Shown here: piece by piece, positions 12,530 through 24,700 of the stretch
Layout: each line of letters starts with the position of its first letter
How positions within the stretch are numbered: the first letter of the stretch is position 1
Source of the DNA: Brachypodium distachyon
Taxonomy: Eukaryota; Streptophyta; Magnoliopsida; Poales; Poaceae
Length of the DNA: 64,000 nucleotides
NCBI RefSeq assembly: GCF_000005505.3
Contig: NC_016131.3
Span: 49,895,355 to 49,959,354, forward strand
Direction: 5' to 3'
Position numbers and translations under genes: made by a program
Notes under the pieces: model-generated
What the model was told of the DNA's origin: nothing
Databases searched by the model: none
Seen by the model: the letters and a program-made list of their open reading frames with translations, nothing else

Positions 12530-13070
12530 GTTGGAAAAAGAAGGCTCTATTGAGTTGGTTGCAAGGTCTGGTTTATTAGTTGCCAGCTGTAGTGCAGTAG
12601 TTGCTAGAACTAGTGTATTTAGTTGGCTAGTTCTAAGTAACCTAAAGTTGCCAGTCCTATTATCAAAATGTTGATATCTCTTGTTTGATTAGTTGCTATC
12701 TCTAGTATATTAGTTCCCATATTAGTTGCTAGCTCTTACAAAAAATGATATGCATGTTCCCCAGGAAAAAATGAAAGGTTGCTAGTGCTAACGAAAAATG
12801 TTGCTATATCTAGTGCAGCAGTAGCTAGGGCTAGTTGGCTAGTTGCTAGGCAACTAATATTAGTTGCGTGTTCCTGTTATGAAAAATTAAGTAAAATAAA
12901 AGTTGCCAGTCCTACTATCAAATGTTGCTATCTCTTGTTTGATTGGTTTGCTATCTCTGGTATATTAGGTGCTATCTCATGCATGTTCCCCCAAGTAAAA
13001 AAAGCAAAAAAATTGCTAGTGCTAAGAAAAAAGTTGCTATATCTAGATTGATTAGTTGCTAGGGGGGTAG
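12530..13070 (+). repeat. GTTGCTAG-rich intron repeat
   Basis: An intron of the Ulp1-like gene holds many diverged copies of AGTTGCTAGTGCTA, TTGCTATCTCTAGT and TTAGTTGCTAG. No coding potential is seen. It is the + strand GTTGC version of the pentamer repeated elsewhere in the locus. Confidence 0.6.
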
Positions 13071-14017
13071 ACTTGTGGTTTGCATAAGGAATCATCGGCT
13101 CTATTTACTATTGAACATTGCATAACTGTAGTTTCTAAAGAAAAAAACTCAGTGGAAACATAAAAAAAATTGGAAAAAATAGATAAAAAATAGCGGTCTT
13201 AGGTTGTTTTTCAGTTCTTACATTCTTAGGGTCAGGGGCTCTATCTCTGTCCCTTCTCTTTTCTTGCAATCTGTTGCGCGGCTCCTTCTTCAACTTGCGG
13301 ATCTTGTTGTTCAACTTGCAGATCTTGTTCTTGACCTTCCTCTGGTCCACCAGGTGGCTTCGTGCGCTTTGCAGCCTGTTTATAGAATCTGAATCCTTTT
13401 GCCTGAAAAAGATGACATTAATTTAGGTAATTTAGAACTCCAGTAAAAAAAAGGTCGGTTGCTGGGTTTGCAGCAAAAGAAATGTTTTGCGTATACACTT
13501 GTGGAAATTGCTACCCGCGCTTACCAAATTTCAAGCATGAGCACGTGCTGTCTCAACAGGCAGTTTGCTTCTGCTGCCTCCGGCATCACCTTCACCGCCG
13601 GTGTCCATATTATCGTCCCCGGGAGCCGTGGGCTGTAAAAAAAGACAAAAAAAAAGAGAGAATTAGCATTTGCAGATAGGATTGCCGAAAAAAAAATGCT
13701 AGGATGCTATCATTCCTGGAAGCTCAAACCTATAGAAAAACCCATAATGACATGATGCTACTAGTATAGAAGTGAAGTTGTGTAGGCTGTACCTGTGCAG
13801 TCTCAACAGCAGGTTGAGTGCGGCTGCCTCCACCATCATCTTCGCCAACGATACCCGTGTCGTCGTCACCGGAAGCCATTGGCTGTAGGAAAAACACAAT
13901 AACATGTTAGAACATAAACTATTCCCCCCGGACCCAGTGCAGAACAAATCCTTGTCACTGAAAAAAAAACAGGATGAATATGTGATTCACATGTCCAATG
14001 AAAAAAAAGAAAACCAT

Positions 14018-14690
14018 ATAGCAACTCTGATATTTTGCAACTAACCCACAAAACTAGGCAACCCATATAGAGCTATTTTGCAACTCTATGTTCAATCTGA
14101 GCAACCATATATAACATCTTAACACTATTTTGCAACCTATGCAGAACTATTTTTGCAACTACCCCCACAACTACTAGGCAACTCTATGGTCCATTTGAGC
14201 AACCATATAGCAAACTCAACTATTTTGCAACACATATAGAACTTTTTTGCAACTAGTCCACAAAACTAGGCAACCCCCCATGATTCATCTGAGCAACTAT
14301 GTATATCATCTTAGGACTGTGTGTTCTTGCAACCCATATAGAACTGTTTGCAACTAACCCACAAAACTAGGCAACCCCGTATGATCCATCTGAGCAACTA
14401 TGTATATCATCTTAGAACTGGGTCTTCTTGCAACCCATACAGAACTGTTTGCAACTAACCCACAGAACTAGGCAACTTTATGTTCCATCTGAGCAACCAT
14501 ATATAGCATCTTAGGATTGGATATTTTGCAACCCATAACTATTTTGCAACTAACTTACAAAACTAGGCATCTCTATGTTCCATCTGAGCAAGCATATATA
14601 GCATCTTAGGATTGGGTATTTTGCAACCCATAAACTTTGCAACTAACCCACAAAACTAGGCAACCCCCATGATCCTTCTGAGCAACCATA
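14018..14690 (+). repeat. ~100-bp GCAAC tandem array upstream of the Ulp1 gene
   Basis: Six to seven copies of a unit of about 92-101 bp; TGAGCAA anchors occur at about 14098, 14196, 14290, 14391, 14490, 14587 and 14679. I counted 27 GCAAC pentamers on the + strand between 14021 and 14686, against less than one expected by chance. The array starts about 140 bp upstream of the Ulp1 gene's first ATG, so it lies in its promoter or 5' UTR. Confidence 0.88.
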
Positions 14691-15060
14691 TTCGAAGCCG
14701 CCAAGTCAACCTAATCAATTTCGAAGCCTTTTGCAAAAAACAACCTAATCGATTCGAAAACCCCTGCAAAATCAACCTAATCAACCTAAAATCAAGGGTA
14801 AAATTAATCTGAAAGCCCTAATGATCTCCCTGCAAAATCATCAACCTAATCACCCCAACTCAATTCGAAGCCGCTTCATGCAAAACCAACCCATCTCATC
14901 TCAAAAAACCGGACAAAATCCGCAAATCCCGCTGCATGCAAGCGCCCCTAAACCCCCGCAATAGCTCAGCTCTTCCCGGGGCTAGGGGATAACAACGGGA
15001 TGGCGCGGGGAGGCGATGAACGGGGACAACTATGGGGGGAGAACTACACGAGCACTACGC
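14690..15060. repeat. CCTAATC-rich AT stretch, then GC-rich
   Basis: Short AACCTAATC and TTCGAAGCC motifs repeat between about 14695 and 14875. Composition then turns GC-rich. No gene is seen. The right end of the MULE may lie here or beyond, but I could not pair a terminal inverted repeat because the left end is outside the window. Confidence 0.4.
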
Positions 15061-15063
15061 CGG

Positions 15064-15066
<3 letters not shown>

Positions 15067-15105
<39 letters not shown>
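15067..15105 (+). repeat. (CA)n microsatellite
   Basis: A perfect run of about 19 CA units. Confidence 0.95.
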
Positions 15106-15108
<3 letters not shown>

Positions 15109-15660
15109 GCCATTTTGGGGGGTCAGACAATGCCCGTGAGAATGCCATATGGGTAGACGGAAGGGGAAGGAGGGGGAAGGGGAAGGAGGGGGTCACACCT
15201 CGCTCGCTGGGGTCGCCATTGAAGCGCCCCCGCCCCCCCGTGTGGCGCTCATCGCTGGCTAGGTTTAGTTTGCCGCCGCCTCCCCCACGAACTCGCAGGC
15301 CCTCGACGCGTCGCGGAATCTCCGGCGACGGACGGGAGGAGTGCCCACCGCGGATTCCTCTCCCTCTCCCTCGCTTCCGTCCCGGACGCGCGGCGGTTGC
15401 TGGACGCGAAATCACCAAGAATGGGAGGAGAGAAGAGCGAGATTTCCGTGGGGGTTGGGGATAGAGGGGCGAGGCAGAGAAGAATGGGAGGAGAGAAACG
15501 GCTCGTCCCCCGAGATTCAAACTTGTGTCTGGGAGGAGGGGGGGCACGCCTAGGGGGGAGGGAAAGGAACCACCTGGTCGGGGCTGCGTCGGGCGGTTCG
15601 ATAGCTTCGGCTCGATCGCTCGGTTCGTGGGAGCGTGTGCTCGCTTCAACGAAAAAGTGA
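15106..15660. other. GC-rich stretch without recognisable gene
   Basis: Several open frames exist on both strands but all are low-complexity (Arg/Pro/Gly) and none resembles a known protein. It may be promoter or CpG-rich 5' sequence of a lost gene. Confidence 0.35.
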
Positions 15661-15689
15661 GCCGCACTTTCTAGCCTTTGGGATTCAAA

Positions 15690-15728
15690 TTTAGTCAAAG
15701 TCTCATCTTTTGTTGGACGGAGGGAGTA
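15690..15728. mobile_element. Half of a Stowaway MITE
   Basis: Only one terminal side is present: AGTCAAAGTCTC followed by GTTGGACGGAGGGAG and TA. The matching end with CTCCCTCCGTCC is missing upstream. Confidence 0.5.
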
Positions 15729-16209
15729 ATATAAATGTACAATCCACGCCTCCACGGTGCAAATTACGAGAAGTAGTACCGGATTAAGTAACTGAAGGAG
15801 CTAGCAATGATTTGTTGCACTGATTAAGTCTGATTAAGTGAAGAATGAACGGGGGCTCCCGGGCAACCGGGCTAGATCTAGCACCGGCCAGCCAGCGACG
15901 CAGGGAAGACCGGACCGGCCGGACAGCCAGCCAGATCGATCGAGGCACATACGGACTTCTCATGGACATGGACCAGAGCGCACAAGGTCCGGTCGGGCCG
16001 AATAATCATTTGCTCATGTGTGGCCTACTGGCCTTCTCGGCTTAAGTTTGTTTAACCGTGGGGTGACTGTGCCGCACGCATGCGCCGATCGGGCGAATGA
16101 GTGGTTCAGCACTTGAGCATGTGGGCCGGTCTTCCGACACGCCAGGTGGGCACGGTCGCCCCGGATCTCGCGCTCTATTCCGATTTCCGAGAGAGAAAAA
16201 ACCCAAAGG

Positions 16210-16360
16210 ATAACGGGCCCAGCGTCAATGGGCCGGCACAAACTGGTACTACTACTTCGTAGCCCAACGTCTCCGTCGGACGCGAATGATTGTTGGCCCA
16301 AGAGCTGCGTCTTGGGCCGCACAAGAGCTAGGTCGGGGCCCAACTCCATCTCCCCGTCGC
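16210..16360 (+). promoter_or_regulatory. LCMT1 promoter with TGGGCC/GGCCCA motifs
   Basis: Several site II-like motifs (ACGGGCCCA, AATGGGCCGG, TTGGCCCAAG, TTGGGCCGC, GGGGCCCAAC) cluster 130-280 bp upstream of the ATG. Such TCP-bound motifs are typical of plant housekeeping genes. No TATA box is obvious. Confidence 0.5.
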
Positions 16361-16493
16361 TTCTTCTCGTGTGCAACCAACCCACCCGGCTCCGCTCTCC
16401 CCTCCTCCTCCCGTCCCGGCGCCCCGTCCCCGCACGCGCCACCGCCGGCTCCCGAATCCATCCATCCGTCGACCCGCCCGGCGCCCCGTCCGA

Positions 16494-19400
16494 ATGGAGA
16501 CGGCAGAGGCAGGAGGGGGCATCGTCGCCGCCAGGAGCAGCCCGGCCGCCGTGCAGGCCACCAACGACGACGCCGCGGCAAGCAAGCTGTAACACGCCCG
16601 CCCCGCCTTTGCCTCCTCCCTGCCCCATTTATCCGGCCCTTTTGTTTCACCCTTGCTTGCTGTAGTGGAGGTTCTGATTTGTAGAAGCGAGCTCGGCTAG
16701 TTCCTTGGATGCTCTCACGTTCATGTGTTAATAATGCTTGCTTCCCGTTGCGACAAGTCGAGGTCAAGAGAATAATCGTCTTAATTTGCAGGTCCTGTGT
16801 TAATAAAGGATACATGAAGGATGATTACGTGCACCATTTTGTCAGGCGAACAACAAAAAGGGCTCCAATAATCAACCGCGGTAGGTATCTACTGTTTTTT
16901 GTAAAAAAATCTAGTTCACTGAACTTAAAGTAACAGGGAATTCTGATTTTCTTCTCTCCAAATGACTTTGCAAAGGCTACTATGCGCGCTGGTCGGTTCT
17001 TAGGAAGCTCATGCGCCAGTTCCTTGATGCTGGGAATGGCAGTACTGATCAAAAGCGGAAACAAATATTATCTCTTGGTGCTGGCTTTGACACGACATTT
17101 TTCCAGTTGCAAGTTAGTCTTCATCAACTCAATATTTCATGGACATCATGGATTCATGCTTAGCGCCATTTTTTCTGACCTATACATGGACATTGTTTTT
17201 CCTGTATCATTCATGATGTTTTATGTTGATTTTCTATGCCCTTTCATTGTTATTAAGGAGTAGCTAGCTGCATTCCAGTATTCCTGCGGGTATACTCTGT
17301 TTTGTTTGGAGTCAGCATGAGGACCAAACTACATTAATTGTGTTGGTGATTTATCATATTGATCTATCCATTTCTTTCTTTCTTATGTTTGTTATTCTAG
17401 GATGAAGGTCTTGCCCCATACCTTTATGTAGAGCTGGACTTTAAGGAGGTATGAGAATGTTTTCTTTATGTATTTATGTGTGGCCTGCTACTCTTTGCAG
17501 TATCATTTCCATCTTAAGATTCACTATGCTAGTTATTTTCTACTCCCTCCGTCCCATATTAAGTGACTCAAATTTGCACAGTATGGATGTATCTATACCC
17601 CAAAAGCGTCTAGATACATGTAATATTTCGACACTTAATATGGGACGGAGGGAGTATCATCATTCCCAACATCAACTTCTTATCATCGTGAATGCAAGTA
17701 ATTTCTGGGGACTTCTGATGTCTGGCAGGTAACTAGCAAAAAGGCTGCCATCATCAACCACTATAACGAAATGAAGCAAAAATTAGGACCTGAAGCTTCT
17801 ATTTCAATTGGTAGTTCTCTTATTTACTCCAATTTTTTTCTCTACTGTCTGCCTACCCCTATTTGCATATATGGGCATTCCTGGTCGTACTAGAATGGAC
17901 CCACAAATCTGAATTTGCTCTGATTCTTCTAAATATATCAAGTGTGTGTTTATCTAGTTTGATGTATCAGCAGCAATGCATTGTTGAGTAGCTGTGATCA
18001 TCAAATTTGGCAGTTTTGATGCAATTATTTCTGTTTATTTATAAGTATCTTATTTCTCCATGTTTATGTCAAGTTAGGTGGTACTGTTATAATGGAAAAT
18101 TGGTAACAAGTCGTTTGCTGACTAGCAAGCGAGTTTAATTGGAGGAAGCATGTCCTGTTGGTTATTATAGTAAAAATTTCTGTTATATTTTAATCTGGAG
18201 GCAGCTATTCAGTTCATCAGTTCTGTCTGCAAGAAAATTCTCTGTGTTATAATTTAAGTTGAAAATATTATGGTCTTAGTTACACTACTACTACTAAATT
18301 CTTGCCATAATTGTCAGTTGAAGTGACCATTCCTTGTCATGGAACTGGATACATTTTCTATTTTTCGCTCCACGCACAATAATTGACTGTGACCAAATAT
18401 TTCAGAAAAGGGTGAAGTGACGAGTGCGCATTACAAGCTATTTTCTGCTGATATTCGTGATATACCAAAACTAGATTCGGTTATTCGCATGGCTGAAATG
18501 GACCCTAGGTATGTTCTTGTATCTTTTTCTAATGATGTGCAAAGTGGGCACGTTCTGTTAGCTTAATCACAATTTATAACCTGCTGGATGCTCACTTATA
18601 TTTATTAGTATTTTTTTAATATATTTATATTTATGTACATGTCACAACAACTGAAGCAATGGTTTTATATTGGATTAGTTTATTTGACTGTTTGGATGAG
18701 CACAATTAACCTTCATCTGCTAATGAAAATTAACCGACTTGGAGTTATGCCTCATAGTTATTTCCATTATAAACACCATCGAGTAGGATACCTGCATTAT
18801 GTAGCCTTTATCGCTAACACTTGAATCCCAAGCCAACTTTCAAGCTTTTGATAAATCTTTCTATTGTCATCAGCTTGCCGACCTTTATAATTGCAGAGTG
18901 TGTGCTGATTTACTTAGATCCAACTGCAACTGATACTATTGTTAGTTGGGCATCTGAAAAGTTCTCCACTGCCATTTTTTTCTTATACGAGCAGGTTGAA
19001 TAATTCTCTCATGATCTACTCTTTTGCCACTCTTTGTAAGCTTTTAGCACTGTTGACTTCTACTTTGATGCAGATTCATCCAGATGATGCATTCGGGGAG
19101 CAAATGATTAGGAATCTTGAGGTACCATTTTACCTGTTTCACTGTGGTGCATTAACCATTTGTCTTGTGAAATGATTGAACTTTTTGAGTATACGATTGT
19201 TGCATGATATTCTGTCCATGTTGGAAATAAATACTTGGGCACCTTCTATTTTTTCACAATAAATTACAACTAATTAGACAGTACTTAACAAATAGTTCGA
19301 CTTCAGTTTGAAATGTCATATAAAATAATATATATCTGGGCACTCAAAGAGGTCTACAACCGAGTTTGAAAGAAGTGAGGTAGATTCTAGGGATCCCCTT

Positions 19401-20888
19401 GAACAAATGTCAGTCGTGGCCTTTTCCTACCAGTCTACCACATACTATTTCTGTGATTCATCATAACCTATGCAAGGGCTTTCGACCTGTCTTAAAATTA
19501 TGGAAAGGCTCAACTGTAGCTGTATGGCAGTAAAGGAGAGAGCACAGCGAGTTATTATATGCATGACTGAAGAGGAAGATGGTAAACTAAAATTGCATAG
19601 ATGTGCGCAATTAACAAAGTTGAGAAGAGTGCAATTGAAACTCCATTGTCCAGTTGAAGTGTGAGATCAGATGTTATAAGTCATTTGTTTAAGTATCTTG
19701 TGTTTGTGGGCTTCAATTGATTGATTAAGTTTTACTTGTATGTAAACCAGATGGTGCTCTTGTTGTTTGTTAGCACCTCTTCTTTTTCCTGATGTAGAAA
19801 TATGTACTGAGGCATCAGCTACTTTATCTGTACCTTGTAGCACTGTTTCATATTATATACTTCCTGTTGTCCTACTAATGCAGAGTAGAGGATGCCCCCT
19901 CCTCGGCATAAATGCTACACCAACCTTAAGTCACAAGGAAAAACTTTTTCTTGATCATGGATGGAAGGTATACATTTATTAGCACTAAAATTTGAAATAA
20001 TAATGCTTCCCGAGGATCTTACAATTGATTTTTTCAGAGAGCTGTTGCACGGGACATGCTGAAAATATATAATGATTTCATTGACAGTGGCGAAAGGCGC
20101 AGGTATTGCTACTGATAATCTCTGAAAAGTAATACTGCATTTCAGAAATGTTCCCTGAGTTTAAAAAGATGCCTAGTGCCTTTAAGTTCCTGTAAAGGAA
20201 CAAGTGACCGAGGAAACCCATTTCAGTGCGTGTACTCACCCGTTGAGAGTTTTAATTGATAATGTTAAATTGTAGTATCACAAGGGAGAGAACACCTTAT
20301 TCTCTTAGATTTTCTGTTTACCTCATCCAAAGGTCAGTCGAGCGGATGCAGCGAATAGTTAGTTTGGATTGCTCCATGGTGTTTTAAATATGATCTTGAT
20401 GAAGGGCACAAGTTCTGGTTAATGTTACTTTGCTCTTGTTTGGTTTTCTTCCTGCCACAACTCAATGAAGGTGCATGGTTGCAGGATTGAGCGGCTTGAG
20501 TTGTTTGATGAGTTTGAAGAGTGGCATATGATGCAGGTAATTCCTTGAAAATAAGTGCTTATCAATTGAGCTTTCAGGGCTCCCATTTCCCGTAGAAATA
20601 TAGTTACATGTGTTTGTGCTCTGATTTTCCATGCATTACGTTTTCTGTTTTCAGGAGCACTATTGTGTTGCATATGGAATAAACGATGCCGAGGTTAGCC
20701 TATGATTGGTTCGGCAACCAATTCTTCTTTCAAAAATCGAAAATGCATCTGGGCATATTTGATGATCTTGGAACAAACCTTCTATTCAGTGAATGCCTCT
20801 TAAGGTTCAAATTCATCCAAAATGACTAAAATGTCCCCTCTTCCTCTTTCAGGGTATATTTGATGATTTTGGGTTCACAAAGGAGTAG
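16494..20888 (+). CDS. LCMT1: Leucine carboxyl methyltransferase 1 (PP2A methyltransferase)
   Basis: The enzyme methylates the C-terminal leucine of the PP2A catalytic subunit using S-adenosylmethionine, in the cytosol. Thirteen exons splice in phase to 332 residues, the usual family length: 16494-16588, 16792-16880, 16976-17112, 17401-17448, 17729-17810, 18406-18508, 18874-18994, 19074-19121, 19884-19967, 20038-20102, 20485-20536, 20655-20693, 20853-20888. All junctions fit GT-AG. The SAM-binding motif LGAGFDT is at residues 95-101, after INRGYYARW. Further family blocks are [15 protein letters not shown] (exon 7), [21 protein letters not shown] (exon 9) and [19 protein letters not shown] near the C-terminus. 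The start chosen is the first ATG in frame with exon 2. The first 30 residues are poorly conserved Ala/Gly-rich sequence. No lesion is seen. A Stowaway MITE sits in intron 4. It lies 0.9 kb upstream of PBA1 on the same strand. Confidence 0.93.
17543..17654. mobile_element. Stowaway MITE in LCMT1 intron 4
   Basis: It starts CTCCCTCCGTCCCATATTAAG and ends in the inverse, TTAATATGGGACGGAGGGAG, flanked by TA at 17541-17542 and 17655-17656. At 112 bp it is small enough for the intron to splice. Confidence 0.92.
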
Positions 20889-21065
20889 CATTCGTCGTGC
20901 TCCTGGATGCAGCAGAATCATATGTAACCGAGACGATTTAACTTAGAAATGCCACAAATATCTTTGCAGAATACGAGAAATATGTGCTTCAAGTGTGGGA
21001 TCCTTTCCAGGAATAATTGCTGTAACCTTGTACTGTTGTACATATATTGTTTGCGAGCAGGTTGG

Positions 21066-21104
21066 TTGAATTCGATGTTGTGGGGGTCACAACATCGAAT
21101 TCAA
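21066..21104. repeat. Perfect 17-bp hairpin downstream of LCMT1
   Basis: The arms TTGAATTCGATGTTGTG (21066-21082) and its exact complement (21088-21104) flank a 5-base loop GGGGT. It lies about 180 bp after the LCMT1 stop, possibly within or just past the 3' UTR. ATTCAATCAGCTG repeats just after it (about 21100 and 21142). Confidence 0.8.
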
Positions 21105-21781
21105 TCAGCTGTTTCTCTTGATGTCTGGTTTGATAGAACGATTCAATCAGCTGCATTCCATGTTTTGCCTTATAATGTGTCTGGTGATGGGCAACTGAAG
21201 TTGTTATGCAGACCGAGCAAATCGTGTTTGCCGTGTGTTTGCTTGTGTCGCCAGATTCTGCCACACGGATGGTTTGCCAGCAGATTTTTTTTTTTTTTTG
21301 CTTTCTGTGGCGATCAAATTGCTTGTCACCAGTTTTGCTATTGTCCAGCTAAAAAACAGTTTGCTATTGTTGTTGAGCCAATTTTTGTACAGCTCGTTAG
21401 GCCAAAAACTTAACAAGTGAGCGATATACGAATATATAGTTTGTAACCTAAATTTTCATGAAAAATACATGAACGGTTGCAAAATTAGTACTCCGTCTTA
21501 TACTACGACAAACTACTGCGAACCAGCCACAATTAATTGTGAGGTGCTCTCTACAGCCGGCTCGAACTCGGGCCCGAGTCAGACTCCCAGATGGTCCAGC
21601 CGCACCGGGACCCGGACCTGGCTCCTTTCTTTCTTGCGTGGGAGGCCAAAGCGGCGAAACAACAAACTCGAACCGGGCGCTCCGCTCTCCCCTCCGCAAC
21701 CTCGCACTCGTCTCGTCTTCACCACATCTCGCTCGCCGCTAGGGTTTTCGCCGCACCCCTCGGTCGCCGATCTCGCCCGAC

Positions 21782-24700
21782 ATGGACGCCGGCACCATGG
21801 GCTCCGCCTCCGACGCGCCCACCACCGGGGAGCACCGGATGGGCACCACCATCGTCGGCGTCTGCTACGACGGCGGCGTCGTCCTCGCCGCCGACTCCCG
21901 GACCAGCACCGGTACGAACCACCCACCCGATCCGCGCCCGTCCCTCGTCGCTGCGGCTGTTCAGTTTACTTTAGGTTATTAGGTTTGGATATATCGCGTC
22001 GCGTGTCTCGTCTGATTTCGCTCGTAGATCGTGGGGAAAACCAGGGATGTAGCAGTCCCTGTGTCTAGCCGAGGGTTGCCATGCTTATGCTATATGGGTT
22101 CTGCGTTTCGTAGTACGATATTTTGTGGTGGTGTTTTAGTTGCGAGACCAGGGGAAATCTTCTGTGTTTGCAGTCGTGAGAGTAATATTGCTAGGCAGCT
22201 GGGGATTAATAGGGTTAGGAGGACCAGTGTTTGATTCTGCAAATGGCATGGTAAAAGGGACCAGATCGAACTGTTCTCTTGCATACATGTGAAATCACGG
22301 ATTGCCTTGTTTTGTTGCCATGGAATTAGAGGCAAATGAACTCAGATTCGCTATGATAGTTATCATTGGGGCAGTGAATAAACAGAACATGTGCTTCCTT
22401 CTGTGTCTTGTGGATTTGGACCTTTTATGTCATTGACATAATATGTTCCTGCCGAGTTACTGGATAACGTGCCTCCATAGGGTGTTACTGTTCTGGAGTC
22501 TCCTAGTTTGCAAAGTCTCGTGCCTTCTGTTTCAGTTAAATATAAGCAATACTGTTTTGTGTTGTTCTGTTGATTTTTTTCCTTAATATCCCCTGCTCCC
22601 TGTTCTTAATTCGTAGGAATGTATGTGGCAAACCGTGCTTCGGACAAGATTAGTCAGCTGACAGATAATGTCTATGTCTGCCGCTCTGGATCTGTAAGTA
22701 TTTTGTATTTATGTTGAAGATTAGACACTTTCTTATGTTGTTCTCTCATGTTATTGTGGCATTGACTCATTCAGATGTTACTAGGCACTGTTCAGTTAGT
22801 CCATTTCATAAGTTAATGTTACTTCCCTTACTTATAACAGTTGGATATGTTTAGTTGTTATGACCAAATCATTTGTGTTGATCTTCAGCTTTCTTTTTGG
22901 TAGGCAGAAACCTCCTTTTCTGTTCATAAATTCTATTCCTCACATGCAAAATGTTTCTCATTAACTCACAGGCTGCTGATACACAAGTTATTTCGGATTA
23001 TGTACGCTATTTTCTCCACCAACACACGTAAGTTCTCTATGCAAAACACTGTTTATGCTGCACGGCATTGAATGAATTAATCTGCACAATTGACTATCTG
23101 ATTTGCAATCTAACTGATGTTAGATTTGTTCTTTGTGTACAGAATTCAGAGTGGGCAACCAGCTACTGTGAAAGTTGCATCCAACTTAGTTAGGTTGTTG
23201 GCCTATCAGAACAAGGTATAGCTTCCGTGGCATTCGAGAACACAACAAAGTTGATGGTTTTTTATGGTCGTTCAACTTGTTGAACACATGGTATCTCGTT
23301 CTAAATTTTGTTTATCAACGTCCAGAGTATGTTGCAAGCTGGAATGATAGTTGGTGGATGGGATAAATATGAGGGTGGCCAAATTTACTCGGTCCCTCTT
23401 GGTGGAACGATTCTGAGGCAACCGTTTGCAATTGGAGGTAAACTCCCACAATAAAAGTTTCAAAAGAAGGAAAAGAAAAAATGTGCATCATTCCTTTCCT
23501 ATGCTTGAGTTTACATCCGGGAGTAGCTAGTAGTTCTCTCGCAACAAACCTTGTGCTTCCTTACTAGTACTTTGTTGCTTGTGGTTTGTGTCACATTATT
23601 ATACTGAGGTGTCAATCACAGTCCTTATCCTCGTTAAACGCAACCTGCCCAAGAAACATTGAGCATACAAATTTCCTAATACGGCTTATGTGCGTGCAGC
23701 TTCTAACACTTCTATCTTGTCACTGATCTCTTTGCAGGATCTGGTTCCAGTTACTTGTATGGATTGATGGATCATGAATGGAAAGAGGGGATGACCCAGG
23801 AAGAAGCTGAGGTACGTTATTTAGTTTCTCCATAGAAATTGGAGCAGCGATATTTTCTGCTAAGAAAGGTGTAATGGGCCACAAGGTTTATTTAATGATG
23901 TTTGAGGCACAGTAAAGTCTAAAGCTTTGTTCATTTCCCATTTGGCTTGTATCACTGGTCACTAGTTTCTCTTATTTCCTTAAAGTGGAATCTGTTCATT
24001 TTTTTTATCAGTTTTTCTCGTCACTGACATTGAGTAAAGACCTCGTAGTATTAACTACATAGTTCATAGTCATTGCAGAGTGGGAACATCATTTTTCACT
24101 TACATTCTTGCAGCACATCTCCTAACATTGTTTTTCTTATCCTGATCTTCACAGAAGTTTGTGGTGAAGGTGGTTTCCCTTGCTATTGCCCGTGATGGTG
24201 CTAGTGGAGGGGTTGTTCGCACCGTCACTGTAAGTGTTCTTTTCATGCTCTGTTCATTTTATTTAGAAATATACACAATATCAGAGAAACTTGGATTCTC
24301 GTTTGAATAGACTTATTCTACAAAACTGGCATGCTGTCTCTTGTGATGGCTTTAGAAACCAGATCAGTCAACTAAAAACCAATATTTGCCATACTGTCTC
24401 TTATGATGGCTTTCAAAACAAGATCAGTCAAAATCGAAAACCAATATCTTGTGATGGTTTTTGAAATGAGACCAGCCAAAAGTTAAAACCAAATTTGTCA
24501 ACTTCCAGTAGGAAATATTGCATAGCTTCGAGATATGCTCCCTTTCGACCTTGAATTGCTAGAACCGTTTTTCATTAATTGTGCTAAAACAAGCTAGGGT
24601 AGAAAAAAGAGGTTGCCACGTCTTTTCTGTTTGATTTGTTCTCATTACCTGTTAGCCCCTTCTTTCTGCTGAAATCATGCTTGGTTTACAAACAGTGGTA

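Larger units (their letters stand above)
6555..13879 (-). pseudogene. MULE-borne Ulp1-like (C48) protease gene, broken
   Basis: This is a multi-exon gene whose 3' half encodes a Ulp1/SENP-type cysteine peptidase, the family that processes SUMO. Exon blocks on the minus strand, approximate: 13879-13793 (MASGDDDTGIV), 13632-13545, about 13405-13210 (basic coiled coil), 12456-11852 (VVDQDVNHTIIEMYGLENAK), 11739-11602, 11459-11343, 11139-10426 (acidic), about 10284-8234, 8058-7890 (NYENFYITCRDLANAMKPRG), 7426-7340, about 7127-6850 and about 6706-6555. Catalytic residues are visible: His in HYWLFVMNIKAG, Asp in FEVFDSARK, Cys in HYCGVYTLMNVE. Defects are TAG at 12221-12223, TAA at 11731-11733, TAA at 10735-10737, TAG at 9513-9515, and frameshifts near 12360 (C run on the + strand), 8470 and 6965 (T run). 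Ulp1-like genes on MULEs are known (KAONASHI-type elements). It converges on the transposase 500 bp away. Confidence 0.8.

Noticed and set aside
1..15660. Terminal inverted repeats of the MULE
   Set aside because: The left end is not in the window and no right-hand end could be recognised alone, so no boundaries are claimed.
15044..15755. Long minus-strand frames in GC-rich DNA
   Set aside because: Low-complexity Arg/Pro/Gly composition, overlapping open frames on both strands and no conserved motif.
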